Assembly (NCBI RefSeq): GCF_932526225.1
Contig: NC_064041.1
Location: forward strand, 8,430,313-8,494,312
Length of the DNA stretch: 64,000 nt
DNA from: Nematostella vectensis
Taxonomy: Eukaryota > Cnidaria > Anthozoa > Actiniaria > Edwardsiidae
Reading direction: 5' to 3'
In this document: positions 11,301-23,300 of the stretch, piece by piece
How the letters are laid out: every line of letters begins with the position of its first letter
Numbering within the stretch: position 1 is the first letter of the stretch
Position numbers and translations under genes: made by a program
The notes under the pieces: model-generated
The model's input: only the letters and a program-made list of their open reading frames with translations
Databases searched by the model: none
What the model was told of the DNA's origin: nothing

Positions 11301-14300
11301 GAAGGTTGCGGCATCATTCAATGGACCACAAGTATGAGATATAAGGGGAGAGGGCATTTGAGAGCTTTTGAGACCACAAAATCTTATCCAAAAAGGAGTG
11401 GTGTACCTTGAGATGCAGGGCCGCAGCAGGGGTTTGGCACTGGGGGCATCCCATGAGCTATTCCCCCTGTATTGTGCCCCCCAATCTTAAAGCCGCATTG
11501 TCACCAGTTTACTTCCGGTCGATTACATTACAATCTCCGATGATTTTTAACGGAAAACGCGAAAAATATTTCAAAATATTGAAAGCATTGTGTTTATTGG
11601 AAGTTTCTTTAAGGATGTGATTGATAATTTAGAGCGGATGGCCTGTTTAATATTTCGGATTTTAATAGATTCTTTTGTCTTTTAACATAACAATCTCCGA
11701 TGATTTTTAACGAAAAAAGCGAAAAATATTTCAAAATATTGAAAGCATTGTGTTTATTGAAAGTTTCTTTAAGGATGTGATTGATAATTTAGAGCGGATG
11801 GCCTGTTTAATATCTCGGATTTTAATAGATTCTTTTGTCTTTTAACGTAACAATCTCCGATGATTTTTAACGAAAAACGCGAAAAATATTTCAAAATATT
11901 GAAAGCATTGTGTTTATTGGAAGTTTCTTTAAGGATGTGATTGATAATTTAGAGCGGATGGCCTGTTTAATATCTCGGATTTTAATAGATTCGTTTATCT
12001 TTTAACGGTTGAGGTTTCCTTCGGACCTCCGGAAGTAAACTGGTGACAATGCGGCTTTAAGTGGGCTGCTACGGCTCTGAGATAATAGATGGACCTTTCT
12101 AAGGTTTCTTGTAAGGGGGCACCATCCCAAGGCATCTCTCCCAAGGGCACCAATATATAAAACATAGCTGAAGGTTTAATTTTTTTTCGAATCTGTCCAA
12201 AGCTACACAGTCACCTGGTAGTGCCTATGCATAAGATGAAATGCCAAAGATGCTTAGACTTTAGTAGAAGGGAGGAGAGGGATATGAGGACACTGGTCAT
12301 AACATGTTTTCTAGATTATTTAGAAAATGTTACAGGGTTTGATTCACTGCATCTTCTTTTCTGGTAGGACTCGTTGCTTTTGATTGAGCAAAACAGAACG
12401 GCCTTACAACCACCGGGGGATATTGAATTTGAGGAGTTTGGGAAAGCACAAACCATCCAAAGACCAGGACAATCCACTACACCAAAAGACAGTAATAAAA
12501 AGAAAGGGAAGAGCAAAAATTTCTTCCGAAAGCTTAAAAAGGTGAGAACCCTTTAGCTATTTGGATGTGAAATCACAAAAACAGGTTCAGAGTTTTGAAA
12601 TGATTTTAAATTCTGCATAATGGAAAACTTTAAATCCATCGTAGATGTAGATTAATCCAAATATAATGGTTAAAAACAAATGAAGATAGACTACAGACAT
12701 TAACAAATACAAAGGTAGACGATTAGTTGAGTTTTCACTTTGTGGCTTTGTGAAAAACGTCTGATATGTGTGTATGAAACAGCATTTTCATATGCTGCTG
12801 TACTGAAATATCAATCCAGATTAATGATATTCTATCATTGTCTACGTTGCTGTGGATGCTGAACAACAATTTTAATATGAATTTCTTGTGTTTAGGTAGA
12901 GGGAGATGGAAACGATTTCCAGTCATTACCTCCAGGACAGAAAATCCGTATCTGCAAGAAAAAAGTATCCGAGTATGAATCACAATTTTCCCAACTCCAG
13001 GCTTCAAGGTATAGTTTATGTTTTTGTTAAATGTTACGCGGTGTTATTATTGATAACTTTTATGTAAACAACTTCTTGTAGGTTTGGCTAATGCCATGTC
13101 TTTTAATTTTTCACTGGAAACCACTTCTTTGTTCATTCTGGAAGCTCCATTCAGATGTCTGCACTTTGCCTAACTAACCTTTTTTTCTTGTTTTATATTC
13201 CTCAGGGAAGCAATGGTTAAGATGGTTGGTGTCTACCAACAGAACCCCGCTCTAGGTGATGTAGCATCCGTGGAACAGCAACTCGCTGAGAATGCAAAGG
13301 AACTGGACACTGTTGGTGATGAACTCTTCAAATACCAGGTTGGCATAGTGCTCCTCATTACTCATCTCGCTTATTAATAGTTGGAATAAATCAGTTGTTG
13401 ATGTCGGTGGTTATGACGATGGTGCTGGTTATAATTATGTTGTTGGCAGTGTTATAGATCTATAGATCTTAATAAACCATAAAGTTTAACGTAATTTGTT
13501 TTATTTTGTCTCTCTTGGGGAGATTTAACATTGAAAAAAAAATATTTGCACAGCTATTGAAGGCGTTAAGAGCTGGTACCTGTTTTCTGATGTTTCTGTG
13601 TCTTTTTTTTTTCCTCATTACTTTGTTTTCTCAGTCGTACTTAGCCATTCTGGAGAACAAAGAGGCCCCACCCAAACCACAAAAGTACTCCAAATCAGCC
13701 GTGCAACCTCCCCCTGCACCCGTTGACGAGCAGCAACCGGGGCCTCCCCCCGCCCCAAGCTTACTCGTCCCTCCCATGGAGGAGGCAGACGTCGAAGATG
13801 GCGAATTTGACGAGGAGCAACGCTGCAAGATTCTTTATGATTTCCAGGGTATGTTAAAGGAAAACATGATTTCCGTACTCGATAGCACGCAAAAGTGACT
13901 TGGTTTACTATGGAATCCGTTGTATCGCGACCCGCGTTTTCAAAACACAATTTGCTTTGGTTTTCCGTTCCGTCAGTAAAACCATTCTATGCCAATCAGA
14001 GTCTCGCTTTGTGCACTTCCCTGGCTATCCTCTGGTTGAAATCCAGATAGTGTCGCTACAGAAAGCCAGGCAACTGCACTAGTCGAGAAGAGATGGCAAG
14101 AATCTGATTGGCTTATAATAATTTGACTGGCGGAACAGAAAATCCCAAAAGACAAAAACAAATCGATGTGTTTTGAAAATGCAGAGTCGCGATACAACGA
14201 ATTCGACAGTAACTCTGGGGGAGATAGGATACTCATTGGGAGTGACCGGTATTACTTTGGAGTGCTCAGCTATTCGGCAGATACTCGGAAAGATTCTGCG

Positions 14301-14976
14301 CTTTTCGAAAGTGCATTAGGAGGTATTAGCAGGGGCTGAATGAGGGCGTGGCTCCTAATCCCGCATCCCCGTAAAGATTTCATAGCTCCCGCTTTTGGGT
14401 TTGAAATTGGCGTCAATGTGTCAGACTTTTGAGAATATTACACGATCCTCTGTCATCCTCGATCTGAAATAGGACTTCAGTTGTCGCGTGGCAGTGGACG
14501 ACATAGCAATATCTTTGGAAATTATCTGTAGACTACCATGTTTAAGAAAATTATAGCTTTTTCCCTCATCATATATATATATATATATATATGACTGCAG
14601 GCCTATAGGCTGCGTACTCTCCTGATTACTAGTCCTCCCCCTACCTCATAAAGAATGAATGATCCCTTGATAGTCATTTATATTTCACGTAATGGTTTTA
14701 GTTCGTGTATATTCCCATAACCCTTTACAAAGGGTAAGAACTTGGTAATAGATGTGGACGACACAGAGTGGGGCGAATTCCTTGTGCTAAAGAAAACTTC
14801 TTCGAGCGACTTTGTGTTGTTTTCTGGCAGGCACGAACGAGGGCGAATTGGCTGTGACGCAAGGTGAGGTTTTAGCCGTGATGGAGATGGATTTGGATAA
14901 CAGTGGCTGGACAAGATTGTGCCGAGACCAAGACGAGGGATATGTACCGACAGCTTACATCGAAATGCTGGAATAA
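5328..14976 (+). CDS. F-BAR/HR1/SH3 protein of the CIP4-FBP17-TOCA1 family
   Basis: Thirteen exons assembled by GT-AG and phase: 5328-5351, 5494-5609, 6586-6636, 7141-7288, 7542-7604, 8271-8375, 10435-10563, 11185-11331, 12368-12541, 12896-13008, 13206-13338, 13635-13848, 14831-14976. They total 1563 nt, giving 520 residues. The start [11 protein letters not shown] matches the family's conserved N-terminus. Residues 1 to about 265 are the F-BAR domain ([32 protein letters not shown]), which binds and curves PtdIns(4,5)P2 membranes at endocytic sites. [10 protein letters not shown] follows. The HR1 coiled coil, residues about 323-400 ([21 protein letters not shown]), binds GTP-Cdc42 in this family. 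After a Pro-rich linker (about 411-445), the SH3 domain at 465-518 ([22 protein letters not shown]) recruits N-WASP/WAVE and dynamin. Vertebrates have three paralogues (TRIP10, FNBP1, FNBP1L). This looks like the pro-orthologue, so no single symbol is given. All domains are intact. Confidence 0.95.
6848..7033. mobile_element. Truncated copy of the CAGGCCCGTACCC hAT-like transposon
   Basis: Lies in intron 3 of the F-BAR gene. The left end CAGGCCCATACCCAGG and the internal blocks shared with the copies at 4294 and 22539 are present. The right terminus is missing and is replaced at about 7031 by CAGGGGTGGATCTAGA, which looks like the end of a different hAT-type element. Confidence 0.7.
7982..8045 (+). 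repeat. Dispersed repeat, copy A (intron 5 of the F-BAR gene)
   Basis: The stretch containing TTGACATTGAACAAGATGCT and GTGTTGATTAAGCAA recurs at about 9379-9436 in intron 6 with over 85% identity by eye. Both copies are followed by a G-rich, AGGGAGGGG-type tract. Probably two copies of one interspersed element with undefined ends. Confidence 0.6.
9379..9436 (+). repeat. Dispersed repeat, copy B (intron 6 of the F-BAR gene)
   Basis: Partner of the copy at 7982-8045, in the same orientation. The rest of this 2.1-kb intron (8376-10434) is AT-rich and holds nothing else recognisable. Confidence 0.6.
11491..12056. mobile_element. TTAA-flanked non-autonomous transposon with three internal 160-bp repeats
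   Basis: Intron 8 of the F-BAR gene. Terminal inverted repeats of about 28 bp start AGCCGCATTGTCACCAGTTT, with the exact complement at the right end. Both ends abut TTAA (11487-11490 and 12057-12060), a TTAA target duplication as made by Kolobok or piggyBac transposases. The terminal bases do not look like piggyBac (CCY), so Kolobok-like is the better guess. The interior is three near-identical 160-bp tandem units starting at 11531, 11691 and 11851. No coding capacity. Confidence 0.85.
13913..14204. mobile_element. Inverted-repeat element (about 292 bp) in the last F-BAR intron
   Basis: The arms begin GAATCCGTTGTATCGCGAC and end GTCGCGATACAACGAATTC. Complementarity continues in degenerate form for about 100 bp inward, for example TTTTCAAAACACA against TGTGTTTTGAAAA. 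No convincing target-site duplication. The remainder of this intron is unremarkable apart from an (AT)n run at about 14570-14592. Confidence 0.7.
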
Positions 14977-14990
14977 ACGTAACACCAGCC

Positions 14991-15056
14991 AATCGAGGGC
15001 TAACGATGGCAATCGAGGGCTAACGATGGCAATCGAGGGCTAACGATGGCAATCGA
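14991..15056 (+). repeat. 20-bp tandem repeat, three and a bit copies, behind the F-BAR stop codon
   Basis: Unit AATCGAGGGCTAACGATGGC repeated perfectly at 14991, 15011 and 15031 with a partial fourth copy. It starts 15 bp after the stop codon, so it should lie in the 3' untranslated region. Confidence 0.9.
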
Positions 15057-17360
15057 ACCACATGTTGTAGCTAGACCGGGTGAAAAAGTCACGTGAAACA
15101 TTTGCTCATGATCACATGTGAGCCACTAGCCACGTGCTTTTGTTAGACCAAGTAATAATAAGACGTAGTGGTGCGGTGGTCTGCTCTATGCCACGTGATG
15201 ATTTAAGTCGCTATTCGCGTGGCTGTTATAGATCCGTGACGTCATGAACGGTATATAATATATATATATGGACGCTGTTAGACTGTCTTTATTTTCTCAA
15301 CTTGTAAGGTGATAGGCAATGTTAAGCTCAGTTCGGATAACTTTATGCTCTTTGAAACTTTACTGTGATTTTGAGTATTCTTTAAACTGTGGCAAACGAT
15401 TTCCAATTCAGATAAAACTGTTTGAAAGCAAGAAATTTATTTTTTATTGCATTTTGATTGCTATGACATGGCGGCATTATTGAAAGCCATCAAAGTGTCG
15501 ATTAACTAAAACCTAGCTTCTAAAGTTTTTAATTGACGGGTATTGTAAAGCAGTTTATCATTTGGAATTCATAAGCCAGAGCTCGAGTAATACTCAAAAC
15601 CACGTCATTTCATTTATTGTAAGAGCTCAGCGGCTTGTGCTGCGGGCGGTCTATCTCGTCGAGTTTGGATCAACTGCTGTAAAAAAGTCACCTCGTTAAA
15701 TGTTGTTTTCATGGTGGCATGTTTTTCATCGCCGTTATATTCGTCATCATCCCCTACAGAGGCATCTATTTTGCCAAAGCTAAAGAGGATTCAAAGGACC
15801 CCTGTAAGGGAGGCGACGATTTATAGGATGAAGCAACGTTCAAACAGCGCCAGTATTGCAAGCGCTGCTACGCGACACCTTCAAATGCAGTATTCACACA
15901 GCACCAGAATTGCTGGGCCAGAGTCTTTGTGTGCCTTCTCGAGGTAGTCTATATTTTAACTAAGTCCGTTTAGAACTAAAACGCAATTTTGCTTGCCTTT
16001 GTTCTGAGCTCTTTCTAAGTCACAACAGTGGCTATAGTAACCTAATTTCTAACAGATATAAATTACTTGAAAGGAAGAAAAAGAATAAACACTAAATGTT
16101 GTATTTGAATAAAATGAGAATTTACTTTGAGCATCCATGGTCGTGTGTAATAGCGAACTTGTTTTCTGGAGATTCTGGAGAGCATACGTCTGCACCACAG
16201 ACGGAAATGCCATAATTGCTCGTATAGGCATCGGACGCAGTAGCGGATCTAGAGGGAGGGTTTGGCAGCTTTGGGCTGCCAGAAAGTCAAGTAACAAAAA
16301 AAAAATCCCCCCTCCTCCCTTTGTCACTGAGCCAACCCCCCCCCCCCCCCTTTAGCGGAAAGCTGAAGTGGAACGCATAAAAAATAATTATTTATGTTCT
16401 ATGCTTAATCGGAAGGCGCGTATATACGGTTTATACCTAGAAAGAGCTGTTTTAAAACGTTTATTCGTGTTCTATGCGTGTACCTTATTGGAGAGGCGCG
16501 TATAGAAAGAGCTGTTTCAAAGACGAGATTATATCACACTCTCCCTAGTTGCGGATTCTAGAGGGAGGGTTGAGGGGGTAACTTCCACCCCCTTTGGGCT
16601 GCCAGAAAGTCATGTGTAACAAAAACAAAATTAGCCCCTCCCCCTTTGTCACTGAGCCAACACCCCCCCCCCCCCCCCCTTTAGCAAAAAACTAGATACG
16701 CGCCTGCTCCTAAAGCCATAACAAAAACATGAAGAAAACAAGTAGCAGGTGGTACTTTCAAGTTTTCATTCCTGCCTCTCTAGCTTTACAGCCCCCCTCG
16801 TCCATAAGTGATGCACTTATTCATATAATTTTCCCCTTATGCTTGGCGTTTCATGCATTTCGGCTGACATATTTCCTTGCTCCACTCATAAAATACAGAA
16901 GACATAGCGTACTTACAGCCGAAAAAGATGAGTGAAAAGCGCGCCTTTCCCTTACATCATTCGCCCATCAAGTATGGGTGAGCCTACAAAATGGATAGTG
17001 TTCCTACAACCGTGAACTGATACGACTACTACAAAACTTTTCTTCATATAGACCGCTTGCAGGCCCTTCTTTGGCGAACGTCGGGTAAAAGAAAATTACT
17101 TGTTAGAGTTGCTCGCGCAGTCCATGGTCACCAAAGACTATTGGTTTGTCATGTCACTGGGGAACAGATGGCCTGTGCTGACCTAAAGCCCGGCTCACAC
17201 GGTGAGGATGATTTCACGCGAGCTTTTGGCCCCACCATAGGGAGTGCTGCAAGGAGTATTCTACCTCGTATCATATCGTACCCAGCGCTCTTTGCGGTTG
17301 CGGTTTGACTGCCTTTGTGGGCTCCCTGTGGTCCAACAGTCATAACAAACACCAACAAAT
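15057..17360. other. Intergenic region between the F-BAR gene and PINK1
   Basis: 15080-15205 holds several E-box type CACGTG or CACATGTG motifs, and a TATA-like run lies at about 15251-15270. Two copies of an element-like block occur at about 16239-16356 and 16549-16687. They share CGGATCTAGAGGGAGGGTT or close variants, TTTGGGCTGCCAGAAAGTCA and TTTGTCACTGAGCCAAC before a poly-C run. The open frames here (15711-15947, 16729-16935, 17057-17308) show no protein-like conservation. Confidence 0.5.
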
Positions 17361-17381
17361 ATGGCGACGCAATTTGGCTGA
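17361..17381 (+). promoter_or_regulatory. Possible upstream ORF of PINK1 (6 codons)
   Basis: ATG at 17361 opens a six-codon frame (MATQFG) ending at TGA 17379-17381, only six bases before the PINK1 start at 17388. If the transcript begins upstream of 17361, this would be a minimal uORF that could dampen PINK1 translation. The transcription start is unknown. Confidence 0.35.
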
Positions 17382-17387
17382 GCGAAG

Positions 17388-20300
17388 ATGTCTGTATTTC
17401 GGTTCGGACGAGCGCTCGTTCGCTCGATTTTTCGAAACGTCGACGCTGTTAAAGAAGGTAGGTATGATAATACGTATTTGTTAGCTATAACAGTTCATTG
17501 GAGGTATATTTTTTAGTTTTTAAAAGGTCTCTGCAATAAGTTGTACTTTTTGCGTCAGCCCGTTTTCACAGCCTCTAGCTTTGTTTTGGTATAATCTGTT
17601 TTGTGTGTGTGTGTATAAACAAGACACCGAAAATCTCGAAAATATAAAAATATTACTTAAACAATGTTTGGTTAATTGATTGATTTTCCAAAAAAGACAG
17701 AAATAAGGGTTTATTTCCCGTTAGAGGTTATAAACTTTTCTACAGTACTTAACTTATAAAAGTTTCAGTTTCAGCAAGAAACAGTTCCAGTTTCAACAAG
17801 TCAGTAAAAAAAGAAATCAGCTCAGCAAAAAAATGTGCACTGTTTTCTTTATGTAACTCAGCTTTATAGGCAAGTTTCTATGTTTGCCTATGATATCGGC
17901 TATGTGGTCATGGGAGCTGTATCACAAACATGAGGTTGCTCCAAAACATTTTTGGTTCAACTTATAATTGATTTTATTACATTTATTTCAGCGTCTGCAA
18001 AAGTGGTACCAGTAAGTCGTCATGCTTACACAACCACACTTGTCAGGTCTGGGTGTAATTTTCCTACCCAGGCGACAGGGCGCAACCCAGTGTCTGCATT
18101 CTCACAAGCTCTGTTCCAGGAATTTATAACAGCTAGAGGTGGTCTTGTTACATCTACTGCCTCTATTTTCAAAGGTATAGTACAAGTATGAATTTTATAA
18201 TGTACACCATTTTCCATTTTGCGACTTTTCATTTTCCATTTTGTGATTTTATTAATTGTGAGACCATGTTGATCAGGACCAGAGCCGGATTTCACCCCAG
18301 ACATTTGATTTTTATTAAATTTTTTATTGTATTTTTGATTGTATTGGTTCTTCAATGTTTACTGTTCCTAAGTAGCTGTAATGTTCTTTTTCATTATTCT
18401 ACCAAAGAACTTTGATAATGATGAGTTAAGTTTTCATTGACATTATCATTTTTTATTTTTTTTTTACAGGTGCTGCTTCAATGCGGATGATGAGACAAGG
18501 CAATGGGCGTGGCCCAATGTTTGCATTCCTTGGCCTAGTCTGCACAAGTAAGTGTCCTAAGTGTTAAGTTTATGTGGGGATGAATATAAAAGGGGTTCAT
18601 GTAATAGATCTCTAGAGATACAGTATTGTCAATTTGATAACTGTATTTAGTACATGTACATAAGACATGCTGCTTTTAGCAGCTATTTTCAGTTCTCATT
18701 TGCTTTGAGACTATTAAGCATTGCCTTTGGATGGAGCTATCAGCCTATCAGAAAATTGTAAATTTGACTTTGACTCTCTTTGCAGATTTTGGCGTTAAGT
18801 CATTCTCATCTGCAGAAGATGAGCAATTCTTGCAGCTTTATCAGTGGATTCAACATGGAGTGAATGCATCACACAAAGTAGGACAGTCATACAAGTTACC
18901 TACAATATTTGTGTTAGCAGTATACTGAGGCAGGCGCTACTAACAGTTTGCAATTGTTTTACTTCCATTTATTCGACATATGGTTGTATTGTTCTTATAC
19001 TTTCTAGGCTATGTTACCATTGTTTTATTATGTGAAATAGTGACTTTTCTAAGAATCGCCAATCTAAGGCTTACATAGAAGACCTTGTTATATACAGTAT
19101 AGCGTTTTATAAATGTAGAAACTCTTGAAAAATTTGTCATAGGGTTATGCTGATGATCTTACCATAAATGCTTGTTGTAGGGACCAGAATTAATAGTGCT
19201 TCTCCTTATGCAAAAAATTACTGAATAAATGCCTTTTCTTCCTTACATAAAAAGAGTAAGAAAAACAAAATGTAAGGCTTTTAGCAACAATCCCTTTTTA
19301 AATAATTACTGTACATTTTATCACTGTTGTATGATTTAGAATATTATGAATATGCATATATATATATATATATATACTTTTTTCTACTTTACTTCTTGAA
19401 ATGAATTTATCTTTAAAGAGCTGAAAACCTCTGAATAATGTAATAGCATTCACTCCAAATAAGCACCTGGCTAGCACCACCCCCCCCCCCTTCCCCAACC
19501 TTGCCTCTTGTGACTCTAAAAAATAAATAAGCATCCAGCATGCTAAAACAAGCATTGTTTTAATCATTTTCTTCATTGAAGACAACAGAGCAGTGTGCTT
19601 CAAGCCACAAAGGCCTGAGACTAAAAGATTACAAGATTGGCCATAAACTTGGCAACAGGTCATGTAACTCTGCTGTCTATGCTGCTTCTCGAAAAGATGA
19701 AAAGGTATATGTAGTATAGGGTACTACTACTACCATACAGGGGCGTGCCTGGAGAAAAATGCAGGATGGGGTCCAGAATAGTAGTTCACTTAAGCCACAT
19801 ATCAATTCAAATCGGCATCCTTAACTCTGGTAATGGGGTAAGGTCACTAGATCTATCTAAAATCGGGTGAAGTGAGGCCATCTGTACGAGTAGGGTTTGA
19901 GCCCCCTAGTGGACACATTGCCACACTTGACTTCAAGCCTATAACCTCCCATTCAAACCATGGCTGTAAGGACTGTAAAATACCCACTTTAGCCCAAAGC
20001 TTCAAAAAGGTACAGAAAGTACCATAAATGTAACCAAATAAGTATTTAGGGTCATGCAGTATTACTCATTTACAATCTTGAACATAATAATTGAAAAGTT
20101 CTGAAACAGTTGTTATTACATTAATCATAGATAGGGTATATTTATACCTGTTTTTTTTCAAAGTTTCCACACATTGTATGCTATCTGCACAATTGTAATG
20201 TGCATTTTCACATTTTGTATGAATTAAATTTTACTATTTATTCCATTTTACAGCTTGCTATCAAGATGTTATTTAACTACAGTGCAAGTTCTCAGAGTAG

Positions 20301-23300
20301 AGCCTTGTGGAAGGTAAACAATTATGACACAGGGCTGAATTTCAGTTTCTTTAAATATCATAAGCACTACACCTGGGTACACTGACCATAAAAGGGGGAG
20401 CGATGGGATAGCGAACAACTGATGTTTATGACATACCTCAAGCAAATTATCCGAAACCAATCTCGGGCTCGGATTCTGAAATTTTTGACAAGAGGCTGGG
20501 GCTTGAATTCTGAAATTTGACTAAAGTCTCCTGCTTGGATTATGAAATGTGAAAGGTCTTATGCGCCTCAGCAAGTCTCGGATTGACCAATCGCTTCCCC
20601 TCATAGAGTTAAATTACTGCTAGAAATGTTTATTTTTTCTGCAAATGAATATAAAATAGATATGTTAAAAACGTTTATATATTATTATCAGTTACATGAT
20701 TATGAGCAGAGTATGATGAAAAGAATCATCCCATTTATTAAATATGTTAAATTGCACTTGAATAATTAAAATTTGAGCATGTGACTTGTGCTTCTTCTAC
20801 CCATGATGTGCAACTCATGATGTGGTAGCCATGATGTGGTAGCCATGATGTGCAACTCATGATGTGCAACTCATGATGTGCTAGCCATGATGTGCTAGCC
20901 GTGATGTGCAACTCATGATGTGCTAGCCATGATGTGCTACCCATGATGTGCTAGCCATGATGTGCAACTCATGATGTGCTAGCCATGATGTGGTAGCCAT
21001 GATGTGCAACTCATGATGTGCTAGCCATGATGTGCTAGACATGATGTGCAACTCATGATGTGCTACCCTTGATGTGCAACTCATGATGTGCTAGCCATGA
21101 TGTGCTAGCCGTGATGTGCTAGCCATGATGTGCTAGCCGTGATGTGCAACTCATGATGTGCTAGCCATGATGTGCTACCCATGATGTGCTAGCCATGATG
21201 TGCAACTCATGATGTGCTAGCCATGATGTGGTAGCCATGATGTGCAACTCATGATGTGCTAGCCATGATGTGCTAGACATGATGTGCAACTCATGATGTG
21301 CTACCCTTGATGTGCAACTCATGATGTGCTACCCTTGATGTGCAACTCATGATGTGCTAGCCATGATGTGCAACTCATATGCTAGCCATGATGTGCAACT
21401 CATGATGTGCTAGTATGATGTGCTAGCCATGATGTGCTACCCATGATGTGCAACCCATGATGTGCAACTCATGATGTGCTAGCCATGATGTGCTAGCCAT
21501 TATGTACAACTCATGATATGCTTCTGGGCTAGCTTTGGACAAGGGGTGGAGTAACATTTGATATTTGGAATTTGTATGTTTTTATAGGAGTTCTCAAAAG
21601 AGTCAGCTGTTCTGTCCATCTGTCAGGATGAATCAACAGCACACACTGAAGGTCTGCTACATGATAGTTGTAAGAAGCAATTCTAGACCTGGCTGTTGTG
21701 ATCCCAACATCCTCCCTGTACTCCACACCTTTGCTGCCGTTATGACACACCCTAACATCCATTCTCTATACAGGTCCCAAGTACACCCATCTCTCAACCC
21801 TTTCCAACACCCTCCCTGTACTCCACACCCTTGCTGCCGTTATGACACACCCTAACATCCATTCTCTATACAGGTCCCAAGTACACCCATCTCCCCACCC
21901 ATGTCAACATTCTCCCTGTACTCCACACCTTTGTGGATGATATGCCACATCTTCCTGATGCACAGGACTCCTACCCAGCAGCCCTTCCTGCCAGACATGG
22001 TGGACTAGGAAGGAACAGAACAATGTTCCTTGTAATGCCAAGGTACTTACAGCATATAAGGTAGTGGTACTGTACCTATTGGACAGTGCTCTTTTATCGG
22101 ACACTCATCAAACAAAATCATCAAACAATAGGAAAACACGACGAAAACTGACCCATCGAGTCAAAGAAACAACATTCTGAAAACATGTATTCTGAACCTT
22201 TATTGTTTTACAAAACTAGAAAATAATTTACTCTCACGTACCACAAAATGGCGATTGAAATCCTCTCTATGACTTGAATACATGAGGACGAAAATCCAAG
22301 ATTTACTGATCTTGATAAAAGCCGCTCGGCGAATCCGCATTTAGTTGCTGATCTCGCAGGATGCTATTTGGCCGGCATTTATGCCATTTTCATAAACACT
22401 TCTCAAATTGTTTGTACCTAGCCTCGGTGCTCTATTATCGGACAGCCGAGCAAATGCTGAACGATTCAACTTAAATTTGATTGATTGCCAAGCGAAAGCA
22501 CATTTCACCGTGCATTTTGTCACGTGTGTGATGCTGTGCAGGTCCATATCCAGGACCTAATTTTTCCGTGGGGGGAGGGAGGGAATTCTCTCATAAAAAT
22601 CTAACCACCTCTGAAATAACAAAAAGGGACTTTTTATGCCTTTGCAGTATCTCCACGGGACGTTTATTGTCGGATTTGGCTACATACCAAAGTGCAAAGT
22701 GATCTAGCTCACGATTTTTAGTTTTGTCTACAAATAGCACGTCTATTGGGAACCAAAAGTGGACATTCGGCTGTTGTGTGTGTGGGGGGGGGGGTAGGGT
22801 GTGTTCGCACCCCCTGCACCCCCCTGGGTACGGGCCTGCTGTGTTTCGAATCGCTTGCTACAGCGGAGAAATTCTATTGTGATTTTTGCGTCAACAACTA
22901 TTGCCTGCTTAGTGAAAATGAAGCATGATTTTACCTTTATTTTTTGCAACGAAATCTGCGGTCCAATAATAGGACTAGGTTGTCCGATGATAGCTAAGAG
23001 CAGCCGATATTAGGGTTTTCTTTTGAATTTAACCATCGAATTTTCATTATCTAGGTCGAATTATTATGTTTAATAGTCAATGATTTCTAGCTGTAAAACC
23101 TAAGATTCAATTGTGTTTAGTACGTGAGATATTTTAGCGAAAATTAAAGTGTCCGATAATAGGTACTGTGACCTTACATTAAAATCAATGAACAGGTTAT
23201 TGTTAATGAGCAGGAAATTGTAATGGTTGACAGATAAAAGATAACATGAGAAGAATGATGTTCGTGATGATGATGTGGTTGGTGTCATTTATGATGACTG

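Noticed and set aside
15711-15947. 78-codon open frame and a 35-codon hydrophobic frame (15718-15825)
   Set aside because: No family recognised, no partner exon and no conservation evidence. Probably chance.
17057-17308. 83-codon open frame upstream of PINK1
   Set aside because: Not phase-linked to PINK1 and no recognisable domain.
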